Origin: Picochlorum sp. 'celeri'
Taxonomy: Eukaryota; Chlorophyta; Trebouxiophyceae
Length of the DNA stretch: 64,000 bases
Assembly: GCA_010909725.1 (NCBI GenBank)
Contig: JAACMV010000010.1
Span: 907,501-971,500 of the forward strand
Direction: 5' to 3'
Shown here piece by piece: positions 1 to 12,800 of the stretch. The translations under genes were made by a program, and so were the position numbers. The notes beneath the pieces were generated by a model. The model was not told where the DNA came from. It worked only from the letters and a program-made list of their open reading frames with translations, and ran no database searches. Within the stretch, counting starts at the first letter, position 1. Each line of letters opens with the position of its first letter.

Positions 1-1058
1 CCCATGATGGCAATATCATCAATCACCTTTTCGATTGGCACAGATCCAGTAGAGCTAGATGGATGTTGATGCTGCTGGGCAGGAGGAGGAGGCCCTGTTG
101 GCGGAGCTGGCTGATACGCGCTAGTATACCCTGGAGCATATGATCCACTCGTCGTAGCACTTGGCTGGGCACCATATGATCCTTGACCACTCGTCGTAGC
201 ACTTGGATGTCCAGTATACAGTGTTGACTGAGAATGCATTCCATCATGGGTCACAGGAGGAGGTGGTACACGCACGCCTTGACCATGAGGGTGTCCTCCA
301 GGCGCACCATATGAAGAGGAAGAAACAGGAGGCGGGTCTGGAGGAGGGGGAGGGCCCCGACCAGCAGGTGGGTGAGGAGGAGGAGGTGGGGGACCACCAC
401 TACTGCTGCTACTACCAGGCGCCACATGGTGATGATGTACTGGAGGAGGTGCTGCGCCGTACACGGTCGAAGCAGATGAAGGAGGTGGCACCGCCACACC
501 ACTCTGTTGTTGACGATACCCACCATCCCCATACAACAACATATTCTCGCCATCACCCTTCTTTTTCTTATTCTTCTTCTTTTTCGATTCCATCGCCAGC
601 TTTTGATTCAACAACGCCTGCAATTCTTCAATATCCAACCCACCCACCTCTGACTCTTCATCCTCCTCCTCATCGTTTCCTCCTCCTCCTTCTTCTTCTT
701 GCTCTTCCTTTCTCTCCCCCACAGCAGCACGCACACTCACCAATTCCTCCTTCATCTCATCCAATCCCTTCTTCAACCACACATCTCGCTCCCTCCCATC
801 CTCCTCCATCTCCTCCAACACCAGCTGCATCTGCTTCACCTTGCCATCCAACGCATCAATCTTCAACATCACCCTCTGAATCAACGGCACCAAACTCTCC
901 TTCACAACTTCCCTCACCACTTTCGACACATCCACCCCCTGAGGAGGCTCCTCCACCCTAACGTCACCTTCACCCTTGATGTCCTCTTTTTTCAAACCCA
1001 CCAAGTCCGAAAACATGGTCGCCTCACCACCACCACCACCCTGTTCAGACGTCGCCAT
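1..1058 (-). CDS. DUF1421-like protein with UBA-like C-terminus, cut by the left edge
   Basis: The frame is open on the minus strand from an ATG at 1058 to base 1, so the 3' end lies outside the window. The visible 352 residues have an acidic N-terminal half with a coiled-coil-like stretch (about residues 45-110), a Lys-rich patch near 150, then a long Pro/Gly/Ser/Tyr/Gln-rich low-complexity region. The last residues, around IEKVIDDIAIMG, match the start of the UBA-like C-terminal module of plant DUF1421 proteins. Plant members are poorly characterised. A ubiquitin-binding or condensate role is inference from composition. The family call rests on a short motif, because most of the module lies beyond the edge. 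Confidence 0.6.
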   Translation of the reverse strand, partial: MATSEQGGGGGEATMFSDLVGLKKEDIKGEGDVRVEEPPQGVDVSKVVREVVKESLVPLIQRVMLKIDALDGKVKQMQLVLEEMEEDGRERDVWLKKGLDEMKEELVSVRAAVGERKEEQEEEGGGGNDEEEDEESEVGGLDIEELQALLNQKLAMESKKKKNKKKKGDGENMLLYGDGGYRQQQSGVAVPPPSSASTVYGAAPPPVHHHHVAPGSSSSSGGPPPPPPHPPAGRGPPPPPDPPPVSSSSYGAPGGHPHGQGVRVPPPPVTHDGMHSQSTLYTGHPSATTSGQGSYGAQPSATTSGSYAPGYTSAYQPAPPTGPPPPAQQHQHPSSSTGSVPIEKVIDDIAIM

Positions 1059-1352
1059 ACCCAAGCCTTTGTGTGTGTTTTTTTTTAATATATTCAGAAC
1101 AACAGCTGATTGATTGATTGATAGACACGCTTGTCGATTCTTCGTCGTGACTGTTTGATCCACTGGATTTTCTCGAGAATATATGCAACACCTTGCTGGT
1201 ATTGGTAATGAATCCTCGTTTTTATCCTTATGTAGTAGTTCTGGGTAATACTACGTATTAGTTCTGAACGCCTGTCGACTCTTACGACGCGGTATGTCGT
1301 AAAAAAGCAAACAAACATGGCCCATAATCTCTCCCTCCATTCCACTCACCAC

Positions 1353-1360
1353 TATGTATA
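1353..1360 (+). promoter_or_regulatory. TATA-like element of the SRP RNA gene
   Basis: The TATGTATA stretch lies about 25 bp upstream of the inferred SRP RNA start near 1382. That is the spacing expected of a TATA box in plant-type polymerase III promoters. I did not find a convincing upstream sequence element. Confidence 0.4.
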
Positions 1361-1381
1361 CCCTTGCTCTTCCTCACAATT

Positions 1382-1692
1382 CCGCTGGACACGTGGCGAG
1401 TGCCTGTCACCTGTAGCTACATGCAGGAGCAAACAACGGGATTGCCATGTGGATTGATAGAGCCATTTGTTGGCCTGTTGACGAGACTGCCCCATGTGAG
1501 GTCGCGGTCGCCATTGTCTGTGACACCGGAGGGTATCATGGGCGTGGCGTCTAAATGCCGGGACACCGGGTCAGGAGGGAAACCTAGCAGCCCACCTCGG
1601 AGCCGTGATCGGCACAGGGATACCAGGCTTGAGGGTCACGGTGGAGTTACTCGATCATGTCTGCACTGGCGAGACTATTTTGTCTACCATTC
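1382..1692 (+). ncRNA. Signal recognition particle RNA (7SL RNA)
   Basis: This is the RNA scaffold of the signal recognition particle, which targets secretory ribosomes to the ER. Near the 5' end, GTGCCTGTCACC followed by GTAGCTAC resembles the Alu domain of 7SL RNA. At 1569-1592 a GTCAGG strand, an AGG-GAAA-CCT hairpin tip and an AGCAGCCC strand reproduce helix 8, with a GNRA tetraloop and the asymmetric loop that binds SRP54. Near 1660-1685, CTGCACTGG then GCGAGAC and TTTTGTCT match the 3' Alu strand. A run of six T at 1693-1698 is a polymerase III terminator. The length of about 310 nt is normal. The 5' and 3' ends are estimates to within a few bases. Confidence 0.85.
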
Positions 1693-1762
1693 TTTTTTCT
1701 TTGTTTTAAATCCGCACTACTAATACATACAAGGATTTATTTATTAGTGGGTTTTAGATAAT

Positions 1763-3067
1763 ATGAATCATTCAATGCATCAGAGGGTTGCAATTGGGAC
1801 TCGATCACGCACACCCAAGATCATCACCGTCGCAAGTCACAGCAGCAGACAGCCATGTGTTTCACATATTCCTCAAAAACATGTCGGTGTGTTTACAGGA
1901 GTAGGTGGATGTAAGGGTGATGGAGCCAGGCGGTCTACGTGTACTCGTGCTGCTGGAGCTCTGGAAGCAACGCTTCCATTGTCAGAGGCATTGCCTTTTG
2001 TGCTGTCGCACATCTACCCACACTACCTGCTGCCGCTGTTGGGTGGGTTGACGCTCGGTGTGCTTGTGGTGGGGCAGCTGATTATTAGTGGCAAGGTTGT
2101 TGGGATTAGCGGGGCTGTTAGAGGGCTGGTGGAAGGACAGAGGACTCCATGGAGGGTGTTGTTTGTGGGAGGGTTGATTGTGGGTGGTATGATGCTGCGG
2201 TTTTCTTTGTTTCCTGGAGCGTTTGGTCCGGATCCTATATATACGACGGCGGCCGAGTCTGCTGAATTGGTTGCGAGTGGGATGTGGAGGCTTGGTGCGG
2301 CTGGGCTCTTGGTGGGCGTAGGGACATCGCTTGGGAATGGATGTACCAGTGGACATGGGATTTGTGGGAACGCGAGGTTGTCTTTGAGGAGTTTTATTAG
2401 TACGTGTACGTTCATGTTGTTTGGGGCCATGGCGGCGGCAGCATTGAATACAACAAGGTTTGAAGGATTGCCTCTGGGATTTATTGTGCCTCCTGTTCCA
2501 GAGCAAGAGATGGTCACGTTGGCGACACGAGTGTTGGGAGCTGCGACGGCGTTTATTGTGACCATGGCATCTGTGATGCATCTGTGGGCTGATCAGGGGA
2601 AGGCAAAGGTTGTTGCGTTTGCTCAAGATGTGACTGATTTTGGAGTTGGGTTGTTCTTTGCATTAGGGTTGGGGATTTCTGGTATGACACAACCTAGTAA
2701 AGTGGCTGGATTTTTGGGTATTTTGGCTGGTACTTTTGATGCGTCGTTGATGTTTGTGATGTGTGGGGCGTTGTTGCTGGCGTTGCCTGGATATCAGTAT
2801 GTGCTTCGGTCTGGTCGAGTGAATCACCCCATGGCATGCTCTGCATTTTCTCTGCCAACCTCTAAAGAGATTAATTTGCAGTTGGTGGGTGGTTCTGCTA
2901 TATTTGGATTAGGATGGGGACTGGCTGGGTTGTGTCCTGGTCCTGGATTGGTTGGCTTGGCCAGTTTTTCAGCATCAAACTTGACATTTGTGGGATCCAT
3001 GTTGATGGGCATGGCATTGGTCAAGGCAATTCAGAGAATGCAAGCGGCATCGTTTACAAATGTTTAA
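1763..3067 (+). CDS. YeeE/YedE-family sulfur transporter
   Basis: 434 residues in one exon. The family forms membrane channels for sulfur compounds; bacterial YeeE (TsuA) imports thiosulfate. After an N-terminal extension of about 75 residues, possibly an organelle-targeting peptide, come two similar halves of hydrophobic segments. The first half carries the Cys-containing signature SGHGICG preceded by GNGCT (near residue 195). The second has the cognate GLCPGPGLVGL (near 390). These Cys/Gly-rich loops line the pore in YeeE structures. The stop lies 16 bp from the stop of the convergent NEMF gene. The substrate is inferred from the family, and the target membrane cannot be told from sequence alone. 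Confidence 0.82.
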   Translation: MNHSMHQRVAIGTRSRTPKIITVASHSSRQPCVSHIPQKHVGVFTGVGGCKGDGARRSTCTRAAGALEATLPLSEALPFVLSHIYPHYLLPLLGGLTLGVLVVGQLIISGKVVGISGAVRGLVEGQRTPWRVLFVGGLIVGGMMLRFSLFPGAFGPDPIYTTAAESAELVASGMWRLGAAGLLVGVGTSLGNGCTSGHGICGNARLSLRSFISTCTFMLFGAMAAAALNTTRFEGLPLGFIVPPVPEQEMVTLATRVLGAATAFIVTMASVMHLWADQGKAKVVAFAQDVTDFGVGLFFALGLGISGMTQPSKVAGFLGILAGTFDASLMFVMCGALLLALPGYQYVLRSGRVNHPMACSAFSLPTSKEINLQLVGGSAIFGLGWGLAGLCPGPGLVGLASFSASNLTFVGSMLMGMALVKAIQRMQAASFTNV

Positions 3068-3083
3068 ATATGTAATTGATTTT

Positions 3084-6000
3084 TTATTTTTTGTTTCCTT
3101 TGTTCTTCTTTTTGGCTTGGTGTAGCTTTTGAAGGCCAGCCACCTGAAGTTTTACTGATCCAATCATGGCATTGATGCCTTCCTGTTCTGGAATGGCTTT
3201 GATTAAACGCAACTCGACATGCTGAGGGGTTGCTTTGAATTTTGATGCGATGACGTCGACGGCCTGACGATATGCTTTACCCTTCTTTTGAGTTCCTGGG
3301 ACGAGTTTGACATGGTATTTGTAGGATGATGCGACGCTGTATGGTGCACAGACGGGGATGGCTGCGAGGATGGTGTCTGATGGCGTGGGAATGCCAGTGA
3401 GTTCATCCAGCATGGTCATTTTTGCCATCTCATCTTCGTTGAGGAGTGACACTCCTTCTTCCTGTAAAAGCTCCTCGATATTTTCCTTTTCTTCTTCTCC
3501 TTCTTCTTTTTTTGTATGATGTTGATTGTCCTCTAATGGTGGGATGTCATTCTCGTGGTCGACAGCAGATGTGACAGGTTCTTCTTCATGAGGAATTGGT
3601 TCCTCGTCTTCTGAACTGCTTCTGCTGCTGCTGTCGTGTAGATCGAGGCGAGCTGTGAGATTTTGAATGGCGTCCTCTGTTATCTCAGGAGCCTGGATGC
3701 CAGATGCTTGTGCTTTGCGGGCTGCCATGCGGGCTTTTCTCTCCTTTTTTCTCTCTTTTCTGTCCTTTGACTTTTTCTGTCCGTCTGGCTGGAGCAATGC
3801 CATGGCAAGTTCACGTTCTTCCTCGTCCTGGTCTTGGTACTTTTTCTTCTTCAATGCCTTTTTTTTATGTTTGCCCCTTTTGGGAGCCTGAGGTGGAGCT
3901 GCTTCTTCTTTCTCTTCTTCTTCTTTCTTATCTTCCTGGATGACATGTTGAGCAGGTTTCTTTTTATGTTCCTTGTGAGATGATTTTCCCTTGGCGCTCT
4001 TGCTCGTCACGATTGTGTAATCTTCATCCGTATTTATTGCTGTGTTTAAAAACTTTTCCAGCGCCGAGGTTGGCTCCGCAGCAGATGCATCATCATCTTC
4101 TTCTTCATGTTCCATGTTGTGTGGGCGCTCCTTCATCGCATGCGATGGCATCGAGTCTGGAACGATTGATCGAGGAGCTCGTTCACCTAAATGTGCCGCA
4201 ATCGAGCCCTGCTCGAGTTTAAAGAGCCATCCAATGCCCATGACTTGGGGCTGCGGCGGCAAATAGTTCTTTCTCCCTCGAATCATCATACTTCCTGTCG
4301 TGAGATATTCTCCACTCGGAGCTGTTTTGCTGACTTGTTCGGGATATACCCAATACGCTGATGCTACTATTTTGGCATCCCATGCAGCACTTCGAGCGAC
4401 ACATGCCTGACCAGCTTCGTTCAATGTCATCAGTGGAATTGGCTGAGTAGGGTTGTTGTTCTTGACAATGGTTGATGATGCTCCATGGAGTTCGGCATGG
4501 ACATACACATCCCCTTTTCGTAAATATCTCTTGACTAAAAGTTCATTCTGCTGCGCATCCCTTCCAGACAGCACCAAATAATTCTCTGAGGATATGAACC
4601 AATGAAACTTCTCAAACCAATATGGTTTCCGTGGTGCTTGAGAGCTTTCTGAAGCTTTTGATTTTTGCTTTTGAATCTTTTCCAGTTTCACCAGCACTTT
4701 ACTTTCAGCTGCAGCGAGCGCTTTATCATTCGATTCGATTGTCCTCCTGGCCTTTTCTGTGTGCTTCTTTTTCAAATCATAATATGCACTGACATTGGCA
4801 TGGGCAGTCAGAGATATGTCCACGTCAATGGCAATCATCTTTTCAACGTCGGGGTCAAACAAAGACAGGGCTATTGTGTTTTTTTCCAACTTGAGGGAAT
4901 GAATGAGCTCAGCTACAGGATTGCCAGCATCCTTTTCCATCTCAATCATCTCCCCCAAATCTTTCCAGCTTATCCCTGCAGCCAGCCCCTCACGTACCGA
5001 CTCGATTGCTGCATCTACTTTATCAAGATTACTCTGGAGAACGAGTGCTTTCTGTTCGGCAGCATCAATCTCCCTGGACAAGTTTTCTATTCTCTCCTTG
5101 TGCTGCTTCCTAATCGCTTCAAGTTTCTTTTGTGCTGCTTCTTCTCGCTGCATGATTTGAACCGACTCTCTATCACCCTCAATTTTAGAGTAAAACTCAC
5201 GGGCCGCATCGTCAAAACTTGGAAACTGAATCATCTCCATCTCATCATGCTGCACAAGCGGTGTTTCATGCACACATGGCTGGAAATCATTGTATCCATG
5301 TTTCGAACTGACAAAAATACATCCCTTTGGAGCTTTATCCTCACAAGAGTCGATCCATTTCTCAAACATGCGGATCGACTGCAGCAATGTCTCCTTCTCA
5401 CCCTCGGACAATGGTTCTTGAGCTGGCTTCCTTTTGACATTCAACCCTGCATGTTGAATGCAAAAATTTGATACCTGTGGCCCATACCCCAGCATCGACG
5501 TCACTGCATCTTTTAACGATCCACTGTCTGAGCAACTAGATAAAGCCTGCTCGACCGCCTCAAGCGATGTCGAGCTTCGCAGCCTGATTGTCTGAATTGG
5601 GTAGGCATGTTGTGACATTATTCCTATGCCTTTCGCATCGTCTCGATGCGACCGAAGCAACGAAAGAACCTGATATTTGCTATCCGCAAGAATAATATTT
5701 CCAGATGCATAGAATTCGAGCAAAAGCTTGACTTCAAGATCGCCAGTCCCAAATGTGAGCTGAACAACACGATCACTTCCCAACTGCTTGATATCCTCTA
5801 AACGCCTCGAACGAATGTGCTTTCGAAGCTTCAATGTAAAGTTTGAAGGTACATCTGACTTTTCAGGCATCTCATCAATAGTGTGCAGGCGCACTCCGCT
5901 TTCAATGAGCAGAATGGCCTTTTCACCATCCTCCCCACTCCTGGCCAGTCTCAGCGCGTACAACTGCACACAACCGGCACTTTATGAGATGTATCGCAAT

Positions 6001-6142
6001 ACCTGTATACATGATAATGAATTCAATGTACCTTGGGACCTATATCGTAGACATTTGTGACGCGCATTCCCACCAAACCTTTCTTCCTCAGGGCACCAAC
6101 TTCAGCCCCAATGTCGGCAGTTGACATTCGCTGCTTTACCAT
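3084..6142 (-). CDS. NEMF: NEMF/Rqc2, ribosome-associated quality control factor (2 exons)
   Basis: Two exons: complement 6032-6142 and 3084-5963, with a 68-bp intron at 5964-6031 (donor AAG|GTACAT, acceptor GTGCAG). The join gives about 996 residues and restores the conserved N-terminus, in which MSTADIGAEV and GMRVTNVYDI match NEMF/Tae2 proteins. NEMF binds 60S subunits that hold stalled nascent chains, recruits the Listerin ligase and directs C-terminal tailing. The order is NFACT-N, a long coiled coil (about 290-460), the NFACT-R domain with KFHWFISSENYLVLSGRDAQ near 487, a Lys/Glu-rich linker and NFACT-C from about 885. Length and order are normal for the family. Confidence 0.93.
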
Positions 6143-6351
6143 GGCTGTCTGTAAATTATGTTTTATAAAATCCAAAATGTGCCGTCAATGAACTGATACC
6201 TCTGGCTCATGTGCTTTGTTTGGTTACTTTGAGCAAAATTGCTGCATCCAATTCAAAACAGCGCGCTATTCTACGAATATATGTGCTATTTCAAAACATT
6301 TTACGAAAATAACATAATTATTATAGTAGAAAAATCAAAAATCTAGCGATT

Positions 6352-9300
6352 CTAGTCCTGTTGATGCTTTTCATCATCCTCACTCAACAGGTGCCAGGAT
6401 TGGACTTGCAATGTTCCAGTCTCGTCCTGTGCCCATTGAATGGCATACACGGCGCCAGTTTCGGCATGGACAGCTGTATTGGATCCAACAGGGACTTCCA
6501 AGATGGAGCCGTCTTCTAAGCGAACATCTTCTGTGCATTCCCCAGCCTTGGAAGCTTCAATCTCTGCCTTTTTGGCAATGTTCAAGAAGACTTCCTCCAA
6601 GGATGTCATATGAATCTGAATATCTGTAATACCAAGTGTGTCTTTGTTGTCCTCCAACTTTTTAAGAGAACGTGCTAGGTCTTCTTCTAGTTCTTTCGGC
6701 AGAGAGTATACCGCATAGGAGCCCTTGATTTCATCAGGTGATTTGATGTTGAACTCCTCGTGTAAGAATGTCTCCAGCATGTCAAACTTGGACTTGATGA
6801 ATGAAATCGACAGCTGATATCCACTACCAAACTTTTGCTTCAGTCGGATGGAAGATCCAAGCGCGCGAACTTTTCCACGAGCCATAATGGCAATCGAGTC
6901 ACCCAAAATATCTGCTTCTTCCATGCTGTGTGTGGTCAAGACAATCACCCGCCCACTCTTGGCAGCTTCAATCGCATCCCACACATGCCTTCGAGATATC
7001 GGATCCATGCCTGTAGTTGGTTCGTCAAGATATACGACGAGAGGATCTCCCAGCAGCGAGAGAGCCACAGACAAACGGCGTCTCATTCCTCCACTGTATG
7101 CACCAGTGCGGACTTGGGCAGCGTCAGTCAATTTCACAGACTCAAGCAACTCGGTAGCCTGCTCGTTCACCTCTTTCTTACTCAGGCCTTTGATCCTACC
7201 GTATATCTTCATGTGTTCTATACCTGTCAGTTCTTTCCATAAGACATCAAATTGCGGGCAAACACCCATGGTTGATCGAATCCTGTCAAGGCCTCCAGTG
7301 GCAACAATGGATTCCCCACGGACAAGTGCATCTCCTCCGGTAGGAGGCAGCACACCCGTCAAACAATTGATTGTCGTTGTTTTACCAGCTCCATTGGGAC
7401 CCAATAAGCAGAAAATATTGTTCTCCTTGATACTGAACCAGGAGCCTCTGATTGCCCAAAAGTCCTCTGCCTTTTTGGACTTTTTCTTCTTATTATTCTT
7501 CCTACGCAGGCAAGACATCTTCGCCCACATAGCTGCTAGAAGAGAACGTGGAAACATTTTTTGCAAGCCAAACACTTGAATAGCGAGATCTTGGTGAAAG
7601 ATTCCAGACGTCTGCCTTTCATCTGAAATCTTGCGCATTTTGTCTTCCTCAGCAATGACATCATCATCATCCTCACCATCTTGAATTGGGCAAGGGACAG
7701 ATTTCTGCAGACCTCTCTTCATACTTTTAGATCTTCCGAATCCCCAATAGGACGGAGAGAACAAATACCATAATTTCTTCTTGACACCGTTTTCATTTGC
7801 CAAGACATTGTCCAAGTAGATGCCAATGAGCGTGTAGACAATAAATTCCAATGCAAGAATACCCATGGATGTTCCAATGGGAAGAACACAGTCAAAATCC
7901 CAATATGTATCTGGATTGGACCGGTACAATTTATCTTCCTCGACAACATTATCAAGGTTCTGGCAGTACTGATTTCGTCTGGACCATGATATTCCATATC
8001 CAGCTTCAGACGCTGCACCCAAATCTGCTGCGCTCTTTGCCAGGAGATTGGACGGGATCAGCGTAAATATAGCAGTGACAATCGGGATACTGCCAATGTA
8101 TTCTGGCGAGTATGGAAAGTCAAACGCAATTGCAGCCTGGAAAATCCACCCCACCAAGAAGACAACAAATCCTGTATTAATTGCTCCATTTGTGGTTCCT
8201 ATGAATGGCGCTAAGAAGAATGCGAGACCAATCATTGCCCACTGGAATAGAAGAAACAATAGGAAAACCACTCCAAACGAATTCTTGAGGAAAAAGTCAA
8301 ACTGGAACATGGCACCAAATGCAACCAGCAGCAGGGAGAAGAGCACTGAGATGATGATTTCAATGAACAACCAGGAGCACCAAAAAGCAGAATCAAGCAT
8401 TCCACTCGTCGTCATTGCTTGTCGAAGACCCTTTTCTCGCTCTGCTACGACAGAAGACATCTACAAGACATATAGTATTATTGTGTGAATCATCTTGCAT
8501 CATTTCTCTATGATGCCATCATCATACATACCAAGAGAACAAAGTTGAACATATTCGCTGCAAAAATAAATGGACCAATAGCCTGACCAACAATATTAAT
8601 CGACTGTACCGTCGGATGCGCGAATTGAGAGTACGAAACATTCCAACCAACATTTCCAGTACGCCCAGCCTTTCTCCACTGGAATGCAGCAATCTCCTGT
8701 TCAATCAATACCTGCATCGGCACGGTGAAGAAAAACGTCGGATCTTGGAACTGATCTCTAAAGAACTTCACAGTGACGTTCGACAAGAGCACGAAATCCA
8801 CTGGAGCCGTGACATCCCCCTGTGGATCTTGCTCATCAAACAGAAAATGAACCCCTCCCAGCACCCTCTCTGGGTTGTCCGCTAAAAACCCATTCGCAGC
8901 CTCAATGCTCTCAAACCCAAGAACCTGATCTTCTTCTATAGCACGATATGGGTTATTCAATCTCATCTGGTCAACAATTTCCTTCGCCACAACACTCGTA
9001 TTCGGTGTATACAAAAAGTCCCAGCAGGGTTTGTTGATGAACAAATCCTCCTCACACGACGGGATACCCTTTACAGGATACACTGTCGGATTTGGATTAT
9101 TCACAAAAGCAGAAATATTTTGATTATCCGTTCGGAACGCAATATCGAGCAACCACAAGAGAAACATGAATATCAGGGGTGAGAACACCCGCAACAACGT
9201 TGCCTGTATATTCCGCCCTGCAGACATTGTACCCACGCAGTCAGCAAATGAACATCAGCATACCACATTAATGAATCATCGAGTACCCACCATACACTAA

Positions 9301-9534
9301 TATCTGCTTGAAGCACAGCGCCAAAAACTGATCAGAAAACCTTGCCCTCCAAGGTCTAATTCCACTCAACTGGTCAGACGGTGGCGCTGACCCACCCTTC
9401 GGCGCCATTCCATCGCCCTTGTCGCCATTAATTTTTTTAGATACTGTACGAACATCATCAGTGCCGCTTTCCATGCCTAACAGGGCACCATTTCCCTGGA
9501 CAGTAGTACCACTACTACCGTTCTCCATGCTCAT
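6352..9534 (-). CDS. ABCA-type (half-size) ABC transporter, 3 exons
   Basis: Exons are complement 9291-9534, 8532-9217 and 6352-8460; introns of 73 and 71 bp restore phase and give about 1012 residues. ABCA proteins move lipids or amphiphiles across membranes. One membrane domain is visible, with a first helix near LIFMFLLWLLD, a large lumenal loop, then about six helices in exon 3. One nucleotide-binding domain follows: Walker A GPNGAGKTTT near 663, signature YSGGMRRRLS near 763, Walker B VVYLDEPTTG near 785 and an H-loop TTHSMEEAD. One membrane domain plus one NBD is the half-size, plant ATH-like layout. The ATG at 9534 is the first in the open frame; 9528 is an alternative. It diverges from a second ABCA gene across 329 bp. 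Confidence 0.9.
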
Positions 9535-9863
9535 TCGATTATACGACAGAATATCGACTATCCACAATCATAGATGCACCTAATGTTGTCAAAAAATCAT
9601 ATAATATACAATGTGGGCCTTGCTATGGGCTACCTGCGATGTTTTCTCCAGCCTTGGGTCTTTCATCAGCTGTAACCATGACTTGACGCTGGTTGGACGT
9701 CCAACGTGAAGATGTATTCCCCATCAAGCTGCTCGGTGTGTCGGACCAAAGGGGAGCATATATTACATTCTTAATACGGAATTCTACCCTACGCGGTATT
9801 TTTGTCCATACATGGCACATTGGGCTTGGATAGGGTTGAAACAATTAGAATTTCTCAACTGAC
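9535..9863. promoter_or_regulatory. Shared divergent promoter region of two ABCA genes
   Basis: 329 bp separate the start codons of the two head-to-head ABCA genes, so it must hold both 5' UTRs and both promoters. It has an AT-rich stretch (9590-9615, including an ATATAATATAC). I see no convincing ORF or RNA gene. Confidence 0.4.
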
Positions 9864-12800
9864 ATGAATGTCCATTCGAATGGCGATACCTCTGTCGAGG
9901 AAGGAGGCTCCATCGATTTGAAGCATGGGAGAGTCGCTGGTAGCAACAGCAACCATACCATGGATTCCAATGGAGCAGATACAGCGATGCATAATGGTTC
10001 AAAGAGATCAATGAAGTCTGATACGAGTTCATCTAGGACGAAGCAACGGACCTATGGAGTGCAAGCCAAGGCTTTGCTCAGGCGTAATATGGCGAACCAA
10101 AGGCGTTCGCCTTGCGCCAATTTGTTCATTATATTGACACCGATTTGCTTGTGTGTTCTTCTGTATGTGCTTCAGACCCTTGTGAATGTGGCAATTGATA
10201 CTCCGGACTCAAAGTGTGGGTGTCTGTGTTTGACCTGCTGTGATACCTTTGATGGAGAAGAGGTGTGCAGGGATGCCACGGAAGAGAACCCATGTCTGGT
10301 GTATGATACATGCAAAACCTATGATGAAAATAAATGTGGGTTTGAGTATAGTAATGCGAGGCAAGCGTCGTTTTGTCCTGTTGAAAACCCATCTATTTGG
10401 CCTCCTGTGGCTCAGGTTCCCAGTGAAGGGTTTTTAGCGCATCCATTTTCTCCCAAAGCTGCCATGCTCATGACAGGGGATGATGCCAGTATTGTGGATG
10501 ATGTTGATCTCTTTCCGGTACCAGAGGTGACCGTGCAAGGTGGGGCTCAAGCTCGGGCATTCGCAGAGGAAGGTCGCAGGCTGGATGCTGTGTTCCTAGG
10601 GACGTCATTCCTTGGGGTGACGCTGGGAACGTTTCAAAAGTTTCCAAATTTGAACTATTATATTGAGCCTGCGTTTTATCCTACAACTGACTACAATGGG
10701 ACATTGTCGTTGTTGACATCGGATGCGAATGATCCAGGGACCCGTGCTGCGGTGGTGGCGGTGAATGCAGCACTGAACTCGTCTCAGTCTGAGAATGCGC
10801 CTCAATTGTCTGTGGTGCCCTTGGAGACTGAGCAGGTCTATCTGGACTCAGTCGATGCTATAAATGAGAAGTTATATTGTGGATACAAGCAGGCTAGGTG
10901 TAATGGGACGAGCGAGATTAACGAGTTCACAAATGCATGGGATTTTTCTGGCACTGATTTTGACAATGGAAAGTATCAGATGAGGCTTTGGTACAATGCG
11001 ACCGGTAGATTCCCTGGTGTCGGGAATGCTCCGTCAGAGATTGTTCGTGTTCAGGCGGCTATTAATGCAGGGACGAATGCGTTTTTGCGAAAAGTACTGG
11101 GACCTGATGCCATTGCACGGTTTGTTGGTGTGATGACAATGCCAAAGCCAGGATCACAGCTGACGCTGGATATCGCATCGTTAGTTGGAACGCTGTTTTA
11201 TACGTGGCTTTTACAGTTACTATTGCCCATGATGTTGGCAACTCTTGTCTCTGAAAAGGAGAATAGGCTCAGAAACATGATGAAAATGCATGGACTGGGT
11301 GATGGTGTATACTGGAGTGTGCAATACGTGTGGTATTTTGTGATGAATTTCATTTACGTGTGGATTCTCATCGGTATTGGATCGGCAATAAACCTTGCAT
11401 TCTTTACAGAGACCTCATACTCGTTTCAGTTTGTGTTTTATCTCTTGTGGATTAGTTGTTTGGTTGCCACAACATTTTTGTTGTCTGCACTCTTTGCATC
11501 GTCCAGGACGAGCACAGTGACGGCATTCTTGTATGTGTTTGCGACAGGGCTGATTGGATATCTTTTATTGACAAATTTAGTGGCAGCAGGATACTGGTGG
11601 GTGATTTTCATCGAGTTGATACCTGGTTTTGCCTTGTATAGAGGGCTGTATGAAATTGCCCAGTATGCATTTAAAGCTGCGTATGGAAGCGGGCAGGGTA
11701 TTACGTGGAGTAACTTGAACGATACCGATAATGGTATCATTCCTGTGATGATTATATTTGCTGTCGAATCTGTCGTCTTTTTAGTCCTGGCATGGTACGC
11801 ATTATTTTATCTGAATAAATGAATTGTGTGTTGATCCCAGTGGTTGATTTCTCCAATCTTTTGTACTGCAGGTATATTGAGCAAATATATCCTCAAGGAT
11901 GTGGTGTTCCACGCCATCCGCTCTTCTTTTTAGGAAAAAAATACAATGCCGAGAAGAGAGATAAAAAGCACAAAAAAAATGGCAAAAAGGATGATCATCT
12001 AGCATCATCTGATAATGATTTGAAACTCGACATGACTGCTCCTGATGTTGAAAAAGAAAAGAACCGAGTAGACGGCATTTTCAGCAAGATGGCTGAAAAT
12101 GGTGGTCAGATTGATCGCAACTATTCCATTGTGACATCTGGATTGCGAAAAGTGTTCCCAGGCAAGAAGAAAAAGGTTGCTGTCCAAGATCTGACCCTGG
12201 CAGTCGAAAAGGGCGAATGTTTCGGACTGCTTGGACCCAACGGCGCTGGCAAGAGTACCTCTCTCAATATGTTGACTGGATTTTTGACACCAAATAGTGG
12301 GACAGCAGTGGTGGAAGGACACGACCTCACCAGTGACATGGACATGATCTATCGTCTCATGGGTGTCTGCCCACAAGACAACCTGTTGTGGGAGAAACTC
12401 ACGGCGAGAGAGCACCTTCTCTTTTACGCTCGTTTGAAGCGATTCTCCGGTAAACAGCTGGAAAAAGCCGTCACAGATGCATTACGATCTGTCAATCTAC
12501 TGAACGGCGGAGTTGCAGACAAACAAGTCAAAACATTTAGTGGCGGAATGAAGCGAAGGCTGTCTGTCGCCATTTCATTCATTGGAAACCCTTCCGTCGT
12601 ATACTTGGACGAGCCTTCGACAGGGCTAGATCCTGCAAGCAGACAAAATCTGTGGAAGGTTGTCAAACATGGCAAATCAGGCAGAGGCGTCATTTTGACC
12701 ACGCATAGCATGGAAGAAGCCTCAGTCCTATGCGACAGATTGGGTATTTTTGTCAACGGCGAGCTCGTCTGCATTGGTGCACCAAACGAACTCACCGCTC

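Noticed and set aside
203..961. Long plus-strand ORF rich in His, Pro and Ser
   Set aside because: It is the antisense shadow of the low-complexity DUF1421-like gene, whose frame runs through from an ATG at 1058.
1364..1723. 119-codon plus-strand ORF in the left intergenic region
   Set aside because: It coincides with the SRP RNA gene, starts at a non-ATG codon and has no protein-like features.
4665..5471. 268-codon plus-strand ORF
   Set aside because: It is antisense to the NEMF coding exon, which has clear family motifs.
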